Below the pieces are notes generated by a model that was not told where the DNA came from, made no database searches, and saw nothing but the letters and a program-made list of their open reading frames with translations. Below, piece by piece: positions 9,238-17,186 of a stretch of 64,000 nucleotides of DNA. Numbering within the stretch: the first letter of the stretch is position 1; each line of letters starts with the position of its first letter. The position numbers and the translations under genes are program-made. Source of the stretch: Planctomycetota bacterium (GTDB lineage Bacteria > Planctomycetota > Planctomycetia > Pirellulales > Pirellulaceae); the NCBI GenBank assembly GCA_024277285.1, contig JAJRVM010000139.1, positions 1 to 64,000 on the forward strand. The letters run 5' to 3'.

Positions 9238-10146
9238 ATGCGGCAACGAGCCTTGTGGAGATCTCGCTCGGCGACCCTCGGTTGGCTGGCGACAGTGCTG
9301 GTGGCGTGTGGCGCACTGGTGTGGACGAGTTTCGGCACACCGAGCACGACGTTCGCTCAGGAAGCCAAAAAAGCTGCGGATGACGCGGTCAACCTGGATG
9401 ACGCCGTCGACCTGGGCGACGCTGCAGCCGATGACGCAGCGGCCGTCGACGCGCCGGCCGCGGCGCAAGGTGCCAATGCCGGGGGCAACGAGCCGAAACC
9501 ACCGAGCGAAGTGCCCAGCATGCTCGATATAGCTCGCGAGGCGCTCGGTTGGCAATACGGTCTCACCTTTCTGGGACTCTCCTTTACGCTCGTCGCTTTG
9601 TTGGTCATGAATCTGCTGACCGCGCGACGTGAAAATGTCTGCCCCACTGCACTCGTCGATGGATTCGAGCAACATCTGGACGAGAAGCAATATCAAGAGG
9701 CCTATGAGTTGGCCAAGAGCGACGAGTCGTTCCTTGGTCAGGTCCTTTCGGCCGGGTTGGCCAAGCTATCATCCGGATACCCACAAGCGATCGAAGCGAT
9801 GCAAGAGGTGGGTGAAGAAGAGAACATGAAGCTGGAGCATCGCTTGAGCTACATGGCGCTGATCGGAACCATCAGCCCGATGGTCGGACTGTTGGGTACG
9901 GTACAAGGTATGATCAATTCGTTTCAGACGATCGCCGCCGGAACCGGCACGCCCAACCCCACCATGTTGGCCAAGGGCATTTCGACCGCATTGGTTACCA
10001 CGCTGGTCGGCCTGTTGATCGCCATCCCGGCCATCGCGGCGTTCAATATCTTGAAGAACCGCATCGCGCGACTCGTGTTGGAAGTCGGCATCGTCAGCGA
10101 AGGCTTGATGGCACGGTTCGAGAATGTGGGACCACGCAAGAAATAA
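9238..10146 (+). CDS. MotA/TolQ/ExbB-family proton channel protein with signal peptide
   Basis: The start at 9238 follows GGGAG with 6-base spacing; an in-frame ATG 15 bases upstream is less well placed. The 302-residue product has a cleavable-looking leader (LGWLATVLVACGALVWTSFG, then ...TTFAQEA) and an acidic Ala-rich stretch. It then has the three ExbB/TolQ membrane helices: one near 107-130 (TFLGLSFTLVALLVMNLL), one in MALIGTISPMVGLLGTVQGM, and one in ALVTTLVGLLIAIPAIAAFN. The last two carry the family signature region. It would form a pentameric inner-membrane channel around an ExbD dimer. Two ExbD-type genes follow at 26 and 53 bp. A leader before the first helix is a known variant of ExbB proteins. 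Confidence 0.93.
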   Translation: MRQRALWRSRSATLGWLATVLVACGALVWTSFGTPSTTFAQEAKKAADDAVNLDDAVDLGDAAADDAAAVDAPAAAQGANAGGNEPKPPSEVPSMLDIAREALGWQYGLTFLGLSFTLVALLVMNLLTARRENVCPTALVDGFEQHLDEKQYQEAYELAKSDESFLGQVLSAGLAKLSSGYPQAIEAMQEVGEEENMKLEHRLSYMALIGTISPMVGLLGTVQGMINSFQTIAAGTGTPNPTMLAKGISTALVTTLVGLLIAIPAIAAFNILKNRIARLVLEVGIVSEGLMARFENVGPRKK

Positions 10147-10172
10147 TCGCTTCAGGTTCAGGTTGGAATGCC

Positions 10173-10619
10173 ATGCGTTTTCGACGAAAATCCGATAGTG
10201 GGATTCTGGAAGGGGATCTTACGCCGATGATCGACATGACCTTCCAGTTGATCGCCTTTTTTATGGTACTGGTCAACTTCTCACAGACCGAGGCCGATCA
10301 GCAGATTCTGTTGCCGAAGAGTGCGCTGGCCAAGCCGCCCGAGCAACCACTCGAGTACCCAATAACGATTCAACTGCGGAAAGATGGAACGGTCGTCTAC
10401 GGTGGACAGGAACTGGCCAACATGAATCGGCTGCGTCCCTATCTGGTCAATGAACGAACGATCCTCAACGGTCGCGACCGACCTTTGAGTGATGCAACGA
10501 TCATCATCCGCGCGCATCAACTGGCCAAAGCCGGAGTAGTGCAAGAGCTGATTCAGCTTTGCCAAGAAGAACAGTTTGTAAAGTTCGCGTTGCGCGCCAA
10601 GGAAGAAATTGGGCCTTAG
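10173..10619 (+). CDS. ExbD/TolR-family biopolymer transport protein
   Basis: The 148-residue product has the short basic N terminus, then LTPMIDMTFQLIAFFMVLVN. That segment is the single ExbD transmembrane helix with the conserved proton-carrying Asp (about residue 22). A periplasmic domain of about 100 residues follows (YPITIQLRKDGTVVYGGQEL and TIIIRAHQLAKAGVVQELIQ, typical of the ExbD/TolR C-terminal fold). It lies between the ExbB-type gene and a second ExbD-type gene, so the complex may use a heterodimer of two ExbD chains. Length and motif order fit the family well. Confidence 0.93.
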   Translation: MRFRRKSDSGILEGDLTPMIDMTFQLIAFFMVLVNFSQTEADQQILLPKSALAKPPEQPLEYPITIQLRKDGTVVYGGQELANMNRLRPYLVNERTILNGRDRPLSDATIIIRAHQLAKAGVVQELIQLCQEEQFVKFALRAKEEIGP

Positions 10620-10672
10620 CTATCGCTGCGCCATTGGTGCGCGCATAACGCTCACTCGATTCGAGATAAGCT

Positions 10673-11170
10673 ATGAAGATCCGCCACGCTCGGACCACCG
10701 AAGATAAGATCGAAGTGCAGATGACACCGATGATCGACATCGTGTTTCAATTGCTCGTCTTTTTCATCATGACGTTCAAGATCGTTGCGCAAGAAGGCGA
10801 TTTCAACATCCAAATGCCGCTTAAGAGCCAACAGGAAGGACTGCCCGATCCAAGCCCGATCCTGACTTTGCACGTGCGCATGCGCGCGGCCCCCGATGGC
10901 CAACTGATGCATCCCGGCGGTATCGTCGTGAATGGCGAATTAGCGTTCGATACGACCGGTGAATTGCACAATTACGTGATCAGTATCCTCGGCGGTGATG
11001 AGCCGGCCGCGCGCGACGATGCCGAAGTCGAAATCGACTGTGATTATGACTTGCACTACAAACATGTGGTCGACGCAATCACGGCTGTCTCCGGCTTTAT
11101 TGACCCCGAAACGGGACAGATCAATCGCTTGATCGAGAAAATCAAATTCACGCCCCCGAACGGACCGTGA
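10673..11170 (+). CDS. Second ExbD/TolR-family protein
   Basis: The 165-residue product starts with basic residues, then VQMTPMIDIVFQLLVFFIMT, an ExbD membrane helix with the conserved Asp intact. Its periplasmic domain is somewhat longer than that of the first ExbD and contains DAEVEIDCDYDLHYKHVVDA near the C terminus, the usual ExbD alpha/beta element. It is the last gene of the five-gene operon starting at 4291. The downstream gap holds short tandem repeats and a very strong hairpin that may end the transcript. Confidence 0.93.
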   Translation: MKIRHARTTEDKIEVQMTPMIDIVFQLLVFFIMTFKIVAQEGDFNIQMPLKSQQEGLPDPSPILTLHVRMRAAPDGQLMHPGGIVVNGELAFDTTGELHNYVISILGGDEPAARDDAEVEIDCDYDLHYKHVVDAITAVSGFIDPETGQINRLIEKIKFTPPNGP

Positions 11171-11744
11171 ACGCTTTGTTGCACATGCCGCTCTGTTTGG
11201 CCGATGGGGGCATTTGACGGGGGCATTTGACGGGGGCACTAGGTTTTCCTAGCTGGACAGCGCCACTTTGGACGCAAACTCCAGACCCCAACGGCCTTGT
11301 GCCGTTGGTGAATCAGTTTGCATGGCTAGCCGGGGCACCGCCGAAAATGCCCCCTCTCTCCCGCGTCTGCCGCCGGAGGCGGCAGACGCGGGAGAGAGGG
11401 GGGAAATCATCTCGATTGTGATCTAGCTTGGCAAACTGATTCACCCGCCTGACAAGCAGGCAGGGGCCTTAAGGCCAATAACCTATTACCTAGAAAACAT
11501 GTTACGGGTTTTGGTTCAGATAAAGGCCCCCACAGGCTTGCCCAGCAAGTGAACGAGGTTCGCTAGCTAAACTCGGATTGCTTACGAACGTTTTCTCTTG
11601 CCCATCATATTCCTTTGCCCTCCAAGCAGGCGTCTCTTGCCTGAGCGTTACAGACGCTCTACCTTGTCACAAATCGCCGGCTCCAAGCGAGCAAGGGGCA
11701 TTTCCCTTTCAGGCCGGCGTCGTGCCGCTCCGAACCAATGATAC
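11171..11744. other. Repeat-rich intergenic region after the ExbBD operon
   Basis: No gene is seen. It holds a 13-bp tandem repeat (gggggcatttgac, 2.6 copies, 11206-11239), the nested inverted-repeat element 11308-11444, and a second small inverted stretch (gcctgacaagcaggc). The right end lies directly upstream of the XerD-type gene. Confidence 0.6.
11308..11444. repeat. Nested inverted-repeat element with 25-bp perfect hairpin
   Basis: The outer arms gtgaatcagtttgc (11308-11321) and gcaaactgattcac (11431-11444) are perfect complements, and each is followed inward by a CTAG. At the centre, 11350-11374 and 11378-11402 are perfect 25-bp complementary arms around a three-base loop GGA. The inner hairpin could act as a terminator for the ExbBD operon, though it has no T-tract. 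The double architecture and the CTAG sites also resemble the MITE-like elements elsewhere in this window. Confidence 0.85.
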
Positions 11745-12686
11745 ATGGTAGCGCGCAAACGAAAGCTCATCAAAGCACAGTCCACTCTCAACACACGACC
11801 GACCGGTCGTTGGGCGGAAGCATTCATCGACTATTTGGCCGGCGAGTGCCGCTTGGCGGAAAACACGGTCGCGGCATACCGGCGCGATGTTAACCGGTTC
11901 CACAAGTGGCTGGGAGGCCGCAGCATAAAACGGCTGACGATCTCGGATCTGTCGGATTTCGTTGCGTGGCTCCATTCGCTTGAGTTGGCGCCCTCAAGTA
12001 TCGCTCGCCATATCGTCGCACTACGCATGTTCTTCCGTTACCTGCAGCTGGAAGGAATATTGCGTGATAACTTGGCCGAGCTGCTAGGCAGTCAGAAGCT
12101 GTGGCAGCGGATCCCGGAAGTGCTGTCACCGGCCATGGTCACGCGTTTCCTGGCGGCGCCGAACTACGACGATACTTTTCGCCGTCGCGACCGAGCATTG
12201 CTAGAACTGCTTTACGCCACAGGTTGCCGCGCGTCGGAGCTGTCGAATCTGAAGACGCGCGACATGCATCTTGACGAACGCTTCTGCAAATGTCACGGCA
12301 AGGGATCGAAACAACGACTCGTCCCGTTGGGAGAAGAAGCGGTCGCAGCCATCCAGGAGTACCTCGAGCATGAGCGGCCTAGCTTGGCGGCACGTGCCCC
12401 AACCGCCCCACCATGGCTGCTGTTGTCGCGTCGTGGCCGGCGTCTGCGGCGTGAAGCGATCTGGGAGCTGGTCAAGAAGTATGCCGCGCGGGCGTCCGTG
12501 CCACCGACAATCAGCCCACATACGCTGCGTCACAGCTTTGCCACACACGTTTTGGCCGGCGGCGCCGACCTGCGTCAGGTCCAGGAGATGTTGGGCCATG
12601 CCAGCATCGCCACAACGCAGATCTACACGCACGTCGACCAGACGCGACTCAAGCAAGTCCACAAACAGTACCACCCACGTGCGTAG
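11745..12686 (+). CDS. xerD: Tyrosine recombinase XerC/XerD type
   Basis: The 313-residue product matches Xer recombinases in length. It has an N-terminal SAM-like core-binding domain (about residues 20-110, LAENTVAAYRRDVNRFHKWL) and a C-terminal catalytic domain. All catalytic residues are visible: Arg162 in ATGCRASEL, Lys186 in HGKGSKQR, His259 and Arg262 in SPHTLRHSFATH, His285 in MLGHAS, and the nucleophile Tyr294 in TTQIYTH. It would resolve chromosome dimers at a dif site with a partner recombinase. No attachment site or phage gene is nearby, so this looks like the housekeeping protein rather than an integrase. Whether it is XerC or XerD cannot be settled by eye; XerD is favoured by the style of the N-terminal domain. 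Confidence 0.9.
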   Translation: MVARKRKLIKAQSTLNTRPTGRWAEAFIDYLAGECRLAENTVAAYRRDVNRFHKWLGGRSIKRLTISDLSDFVAWLHSLELAPSSIARHIVALRMFFRYLQLEGILRDNLAELLGSQKLWQRIPEVLSPAMVTRFLAAPNYDDTFRRRDRALLELLYATGCRASELSNLKTRDMHLDERFCKCHGKGSKQRLVPLGEEAVAAIQEYLEHERPSLAARAPTAPPWLLLSRRGRRLRREAIWELVKKYAARASVPPTISPHTLRHSFATHVLAGGADLRQVQEMLGHASIATTQIYTHVDQTRLKQVHKQYHPRA

Positions 12687-13149
12687 AGTCCCGTGCTGGG
12701 CTGACCAGAAAGCCGAGTACTGGAGGCTGTATCGGCCCCTCCGGGCCGTTGCGTACGGCAGGCCAGGTGCCACTGCATGATCCAGGCGCGGATTCCATTG
12801 CGATAGGCGTCGCCCAACAGGTGACCGTGAACACTCGCCGCCGCAGTGATCACGCAGTGCCGCGGCGCCGATCGTTTCGCGACTGCGATGGAGAATCAGT
12901 CGGCGACTCGCACGGCATTGGACGGGGTCCTTGACGGCGCGCTTCGCAAGCTAGAAACTCGGGGATCACGAGTGTGCTTGTTCTTGCACCTGTTGTTCGT
13001 TTCCTTGCTTTTGCTTGCCATGATGCTGACACCGTCGAGTCGGGGTGGTAGGCGAGTGAAAGCTGGGAACGACACAGCCGAGTAGCACACGTTGCCCCGC
13101 AGCGAGCGAACTCAGGAAACATCAGCGTCTAAGGGCTCAGGATTCGACC
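12687..13149. other. Intergenic region between xerD and plsC-type gene
   Basis: There is no well-supported gene. A GC-rich hairpin (cggccc...gggccg) near 12733-12748 may end xerD transcription. A 66-codon open frame with one hydrophobic stretch is listed separately as doubtful. AGGA lies 8-9 bases before the next gene at 13150. Confidence 0.5.
12888..13085 (+). CDS. Doubtful small membrane protein
   Basis: A 65-residue frame starts MENQSATRTALDG and contains one strongly hydrophobic stretch (VCLFLHLLFVSLLLLAMMLT), then a basic tail. No Shine-Dalgarno sequence is visible before the ATG. No family is recognised. It could be a real single-pass peptide or a chance frame; I lean toward chance. 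Confidence 0.2.
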   Translation: MENQSATRTALDGVLDGALRKLETRGSRVCLFLHLLFVSLLLLAMMLTPSSRGGRRVKAGNDTAE

Positions 13150-14367
13150 ATGCAACAGATTCTGTTTGAGAAACCGTACAAATTCATCCCCCCATACCGC
13201 GGGACGTGGTGGGCGACGCTGATTCGCGATCTGAACATTCACGGGATCTGGCTGCGACGGACCGAAGGAGTGGAGAGCTACGAACTACGTGGCAAGCAGC
13301 ATTTGATCGAGTCGTTACAGGCCGGGCACGGTGTTCTGTTGGCACCGAACCATTGCCGCACCGGCGATCCGATGGTCATGGGGTGGTTGGCGCGCGATGT
13401 GCGATGCCTGGTCTACGCAATGGCAAGCTGGCATTTGTTCGCGCAAAGCCGCTTCAATAGCTGGGCAATTCACAAGATGGGCGCTTTCAGCGTCTACCGT
13501 GAGGGGATCGATCGGCAAGCGATCAATGCCGCCATCAACGTGCTGGAATCGGCCGAGCGGCCGCTGGTCATCTTTCCCGAAGGCGCGGTATCACGTACCA
13601 ACGACCGGCTGCAGGCATTGCTGGATGGCGTAGCGTTTATCGCGCGCACGGCCGCTAAACGCCGTGCTAAAAATGTCCCTGGAGGCAAGGTGTTGGTCCA
13701 TTGCGTGGCGATCAAGTACCTGTTTGAGGGCGATTTTGATGCGGCCGCCGACCCAGTACTCACCGAAATCGAACAACGATTGAGCTGGCAACCGAAGCGT
13801 GACCTGCCAACCGACCAGCGAATTGCTCAGGTCGGTTTGGCACTGCTGAGCCTGAAGGAGTTGGAGTACTTCGGAGAGACGTTTTCGGGTTCGCTGGCCG
13901 AGCGAATGCACCGACTGATCGATCGTCTGCTGGCGCCGCTGGAACAGGAGTGGTTAGGCAACGCGTCGGTTGCCGCCGTGATCCCACGCATCAAGGCACT
14001 GCGCATGAAGATCATGCCTGACATGGTCCAAGGGCGCGTTGACGATAAAGAACGCGCACGCCGCTGGCGGCAACTGGCCGACATCTACCTGGCCCAACAG
14101 ATTTCCAACTACCCCCCCGATTACCTCGATCACCTGAGTGTCGATCGCCTGCTGGAGACCATCGAACGTTTCGAAGAAGATTTGACCGACAAGGCGCGTG
14201 TTCACGGACATTTGAAGGCCGTCATCGAGGTGGGACCGGCGATCGAAGTGAGCCCTAAGCGAGATCGCAAAGCGGCAGTCGATCCGCTGATGGCTCAGAT
14301 TGAATCCAACCTGCAAAGCATGCTTGATCACCTTGCACTCGAATCTCCTCTTTACCGTCAACGTTAA
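13150..14367 (+). CDS. PlsC-domain 1-acyl-glycerol-3-phosphate acyltransferase family protein
   Basis: The 405-residue product carries a PlsC-type acyltransferase domain in its first ~220 residues. The catalytic NHxxxxD block is seen as NHCRTGD (67-73). The glycerol-phosphate binding block is seen as FPEGAVSR (142-149), followed by the usual hydrophobic helix. It would transfer an acyl chain to a lysophospholipid or similar acceptor at the inner membrane. The C-terminal ~180 residues are helical and not part of the core domain, so the protein is longer than standard PlsC (~240 residues); the true acceptor is unknown. AGGA precedes the ATG. A strong hairpin follows 8 bases after the stop. Confidence 0.85.
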   Translation: MQQILFEKPYKFIPPYRGTWWATLIRDLNIHGIWLRRTEGVESYELRGKQHLIESLQAGHGVLLAPNHCRTGDPMVMGWLARDVRCLVYAMASWHLFAQSRFNSWAIHKMGAFSVYREGIDRQAINAAINVLESAERPLVIFPEGAVSRTNDRLQALLDGVAFIARTAAKRRAKNVPGGKVLVHCVAIKYLFEGDFDAAADPVLTEIEQRLSWQPKRDLPTDQRIAQVGLALLSLKELEYFGETFSGSLAERMHRLIDRLLAPLEQEWLGNASVAAVIPRIKALRMKIMPDMVQGRVDDKERARRWRQLADIYLAQQISNYPPDYLDHLSVDRLLETIERFEEDLTDKARVHGHLKAVIEVGPAIEVSPKRDRKAAVDPLMAQIESNLQSMLDHLALESPLYRQR

Positions 14368-14374
14368 GAAATCA

Positions 14375-14406
14375 TAACCGTTCACGGCCTTGGCCGTGAA
14401 CGGTTA
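14375..14406 (+). terminator. Strong hairpin after plsC-type gene
   Basis: Perfect 15-bp arms taaccgttcacggcc and ggccgtgaacggtta surround a TT loop, starting 8 bases after the stop codon. No T-run follows, so it may be a terminator without a classic tail or an mRNA-stabilising hairpin. Confidence 0.7.
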
Positions 14407-14767
14407 CAAGAAATCGACTAGGCATGGTCCGTGGCCGGAGGTCCGACCATACCCGTTCGCGCCATTGCTGCTACTCGACTCGGTTATGCGGATAATACCG
14501 GCCGATGGCCACGCAGCGGCCCCAACGCCCAAGCCACGAGTCGGCGATGCGTAACGTACGATTGTGGAGCGAGTGGTGCCATGCACGCGCTCCTGCACCG
14601 TAGTACCGGCAGCACGGGGTACCAAAAGCGTGCGGTACCAAAGACGCAGAGCAGTAAGGGGCCATACGTTGTCGACGCTTTGCCACGCACGGCGCTAACC
14701 TCCCGGCGCAACCGCAAACAGAACCGGGTGGTTTCTGCTGCTGCGTAACAACCGAAAAGGAAGACAC
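14407..14767. other. Intergenic region before the GGDEF-like gene
   Basis: There is no gene. The stretch gggtaccaaaagcgtgcggtaccaaag holds a near-duplicate word (ggtaccaaa) around 14620-14645. The right end carries AAAAGGAAG just before the GTG start at 14768. Confidence 0.5.
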
Positions 14768-16024
14768 GTGATATCTGTCGTTTTCGTCATCGGAATGCTG
14801 AACCTCGTATTGGGGTTCGCGCTGGCCGTGTTGCTAGAGCGACAGATCGTGGTGCCGTACCCCGTTTTCTCCCGCAGCACTCGCGCTCGAGATGTCGTAT
14901 TCGAGCTTCCAGCCAACCAACCGATATCGGCGGCCGAGGTCCATGAGAACATGCCCAAGCGGTGGCTTGACCTGCTTGAGACGAACGGCATCGAGTTCAG
15001 TACTTTCGTGGAAGCATCGGTCGAAATCCTCAAACTGGAAGTGGACAGCTATTGCGACGATTTGCTCGACATCGAAGATTTGGTGCGCAGTTCGATCCGC
15101 AAGCACAAGCGAGAGGCGATTCACGATGCACTGCAGGTACTCGTGGCATTGAATGAAGAATGGGCTGATCACCAAAACGATGCATTACAAGCCATGGCGA
15201 GCAGCCGCAACTCACTGGGGCAATATGCCGCGATCGGCAACCAGCTCGAAAGCATGCTGCTTGATCAAACGTCACTGGTGCAAAAGCAGTGTCGACGACT
15301 ATTGGGATTGGATGTGAGTGACGCGGATACAGCATCCGCGGCAATCATCTCCGGCATTGGACATCTTGTCTGCATGGCACACGGCCTGCGTGACGCGATC
15401 CGAAATGCCACTTTACTGATCATATGCAACGAAGGACGACTCGAAGAAACCGACCGTCGATTGTGCCAAGACGCGATGACCGGCCTGCAGAATCGTATGG
15501 GCGTCGAGTTGATCTTCAAGAACTGGTGGCGTGAAGACAAGCAGCGGCATCGCCTGGCTAGCGCCGCATTGGTCGACGTGGACCGCTTTGGCGAACTCAA
15601 CAGCCAAGTCAGTACACGCGTCGGCGACCGCATGCTCAAGGCCATCGCAATCTACTTGGAGCAGCTGACCGACACCGAAAGTGGCTTGGAACGCGTCTTT
15701 CGTTTTGATGGCCAGACCTTCTTCATATTCTTCGGTGATGCCGGCCCGCGCACAGCGGCAAGTAAAGTGGAAAAAATTCGGCAAACCATCGAGGCCACCA
15801 AGCTGGAACATGATGGACAACCATACGCCATCACGATTCGTGCCGGTGTCACCGATGTGCGTAAGGAGGACAACACCGCAACACTGTTCGAGCGACTGGA
15901 AGCGGTGATTGACGAAGCCAAGCACGCCGGCCGGAACCGGACCGGGCTGGACGATTCGTCGGGACGCTTAATTCTTCAGCCGGAACCGATGGAAATCAAG
16001 CAGCGGATCGTCAGAGTGGAATAG
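14768..16024 (+). CDS. Membrane-anchored GGDEF-fold protein with degenerate active site
   Basis: The GTG start is preceded by AAGGAAG. The 418-residue product has an N-terminal membrane helix (residues 1-22), a long helical middle section and a C-terminal GGDEF-type domain. The domain opens with DAMTGLQNR (235-243, as in D-x-LTGLxNR) and keeps ALVDVDRFGELNSQ and VGDRML, the usual metal and GTP region. At the signature position the sequence is RFDGQTFFIFF, so GGDEF has become DGQTF (314-318). The catalytic Glu is missing, so diguanylate cyclase activity is unlikely. It may sense GTP or c-di-GMP, or act as a scaffold. Its 3' end overlaps the convergent prmC by 14 bp. Confidence 0.85.
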   Translation: MISVVFVIGMLNLVLGFALAVLLERQIVVPYPVFSRSTRARDVVFELPANQPISAAEVHENMPKRWLDLLETNGIEFSTFVEASVEILKLEVDSYCDDLLDIEDLVRSSIRKHKREAIHDALQVLVALNEEWADHQNDALQAMASSRNSLGQYAAIGNQLESMLLDQTSLVQKQCRRLLGLDVSDADTASAAIISGIGHLVCMAHGLRDAIRNATLLIICNEGRLEETDRRLCQDAMTGLQNRMGVELIFKNWWREDKQRHRLASAALVDVDRFGELNSQVSTRVGDRMLKAIAIYLEQLTDTESGLERVFRFDGQTFFIFFGDAGPRTAASKVEKIRQTIEATKLEHDGQPYAITIRAGVTDVRKEDNTATLFERLEAVIDEAKHAGRNRTGLDDSSGRLILQPEPMEIKQRIVRVE

Positions 16025-16973
16025 CGGCTTGGACAACCCGTGCCAGACCGGCGAGATCAGGGATCGACTTGAGCTGGTCAAATCGACCATCTTGGGCAAG
16101 CAGCTCCAAGACCGGCCGCTCGATCATGGGGCTGATCTCCAACAGTAACCAGCCACCCGGCTTCAGTTTCCCGGCGGCGTCAGGAATCAGACGCTCAATA
16201 ACTTCAGTTCCCGTGTCGCCTGCCAACAAGGCCTGCTTCGGTTCAAAGTCCCGCACCTCGCGAGAAATCTCCGCATACTCAGACGTGCTCACATAGGGCG
16301 GATTACTGACAATGAAATCGAACCAAGTATCGCCGGGCACGGGGGCGAGCAGGTCGCCACAAAGAAACTCGATCCGGCCGGCAACGCCGTGCGTCGTGGC
16401 GTTCTCGCGTGCGATCTCCAACGCGGCCGAACTAATATCGGTTGCCCAGACTCGCGCCTGAACAAATTGCCTGGCCAAACAAGTCGCTAAGATACCGCTC
16501 CCCGTACCGACGTCGGCGATCATCAATTCGGCCTTTTCACGCGCCGCTTGCTTGACCAAGTCGGCCACCGCAATCACCAGAAACTCCGTTTCGGGACGGG
16601 GGATAAGTGTGTCAGACGTCACTCGAAAATCAAGCGAATAGAATTCGCGATGACCGACAAGATAAGCCACCGGAGCACCCGCAGCACGCCGACGCACCAA
16701 TTCGCGAAACTCGGTCCGCAACGCCTCCGATGCCTCTTCCTCATACGCCGTGTACAACTCGATCCGTTCGCACTTCCGCGCATGAGCTAATAACAACTGG
16801 GCATCCAACTGCGGGCTATCCGATCCATGCTGCTTCAAGAAATCGGTCGTCCAAGTCAGTAACCGCCCCAGAGTCCAGCGCTGCTCGCTAGATTGCTGAT
16901 CAGTGGGTTGCTGATCAGTGGGTTGCTGATCAGTGGGTTGCTGATCGCCAGACGGCCTCTCGTTGGAACTCAT
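16011..16973 (-). CDS. prmC: Release factor glutamine methyltransferase PrmC (HemK)
   Basis: The start at 16973 is chosen because GGAG lies 7 bases upstream; a GTG at 16985 is in frame but weaker. The product methylates the Gln of the GGQ motif in release factors using S-adenosylmethionine. Evidence is an N-terminal helical domain (LLTWTTDFLKQHGSDSPQLD), motif I (IADVGTGSGILATCLA) and the amide-methyltransferase signature NPPY in DFIVSNPPYVSTSEY. Length fits the family. Its substrate gene prfA lies upstream in the same direction. Odd feature: residues ~8-26 contain QQPTD repeated three times, coded by a 15-bp tandem repeat, which lengthens the N terminus beyond the usual start of the domain. 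Confidence 0.95.
   Translation of the reverse strand: MSSNERPSGDQQPTDQQPTDQQPTDQQSSEQRWTLGRLLTWTTDFLKQHGSDSPQLDAQLLLAHARKCERIELYTAYEEEASEALRTEFRELVRRRAAGAPVAYLVGHREFYSLDFRVTSDTLIPRPETEFLVIAVADLVKQAAREKAELMIADVGTGSGILATCLARQFVQARVWATDISSAALEIARENATTHGVAGRIEFLCGDLLAPVPGDTWFDFIVSNPPYVSTSEYAEISREVRDFEPKQALLAGDTGTEVIERLIPDAAGKLKPGGWLLLEISPMIERPVLELLAQDGRFDQLKSIPDLAGLARVVQAAIPL
16893..16946. repeat. In-frame 15-bp tandem repeat inside prmC
   Basis: The unit ttgctgatcagtggg is repeated at 16893-16907, 16908-16922 and 16923-16937, with a partial fourth copy to 16946. On the coding strand it encodes QQPTD repeats. Because 15 is a multiple of three, copy-number changes would keep the reading frame. 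Confidence 0.95.
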
Positions 16974-17186
16974 GCGATACTCCACGCATTGCGGTCACTT
17001 ATCGTAACCGTTGCTGGTAGCTGACCAGTCGTGCCTCTTGCCGGGGCAAGCCCAGCGGAGGGCTCTTTGGGATTAGCGTCGATTAGTGGTCTCTCGCCTG
17101 AACGTGTTGTTCGCGTCAGCCTTTTCGTGGCCGGTTACCATTTATCAAGACCAATAACTCGTCACAACAATCACTTCGCCACGGAA

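Noticed and set aside
11745..12686. Phage or island integrase
   Set aside because: Length and motifs match housekeeping Xer recombinases; no tRNA, attachment site or phage genes are nearby.
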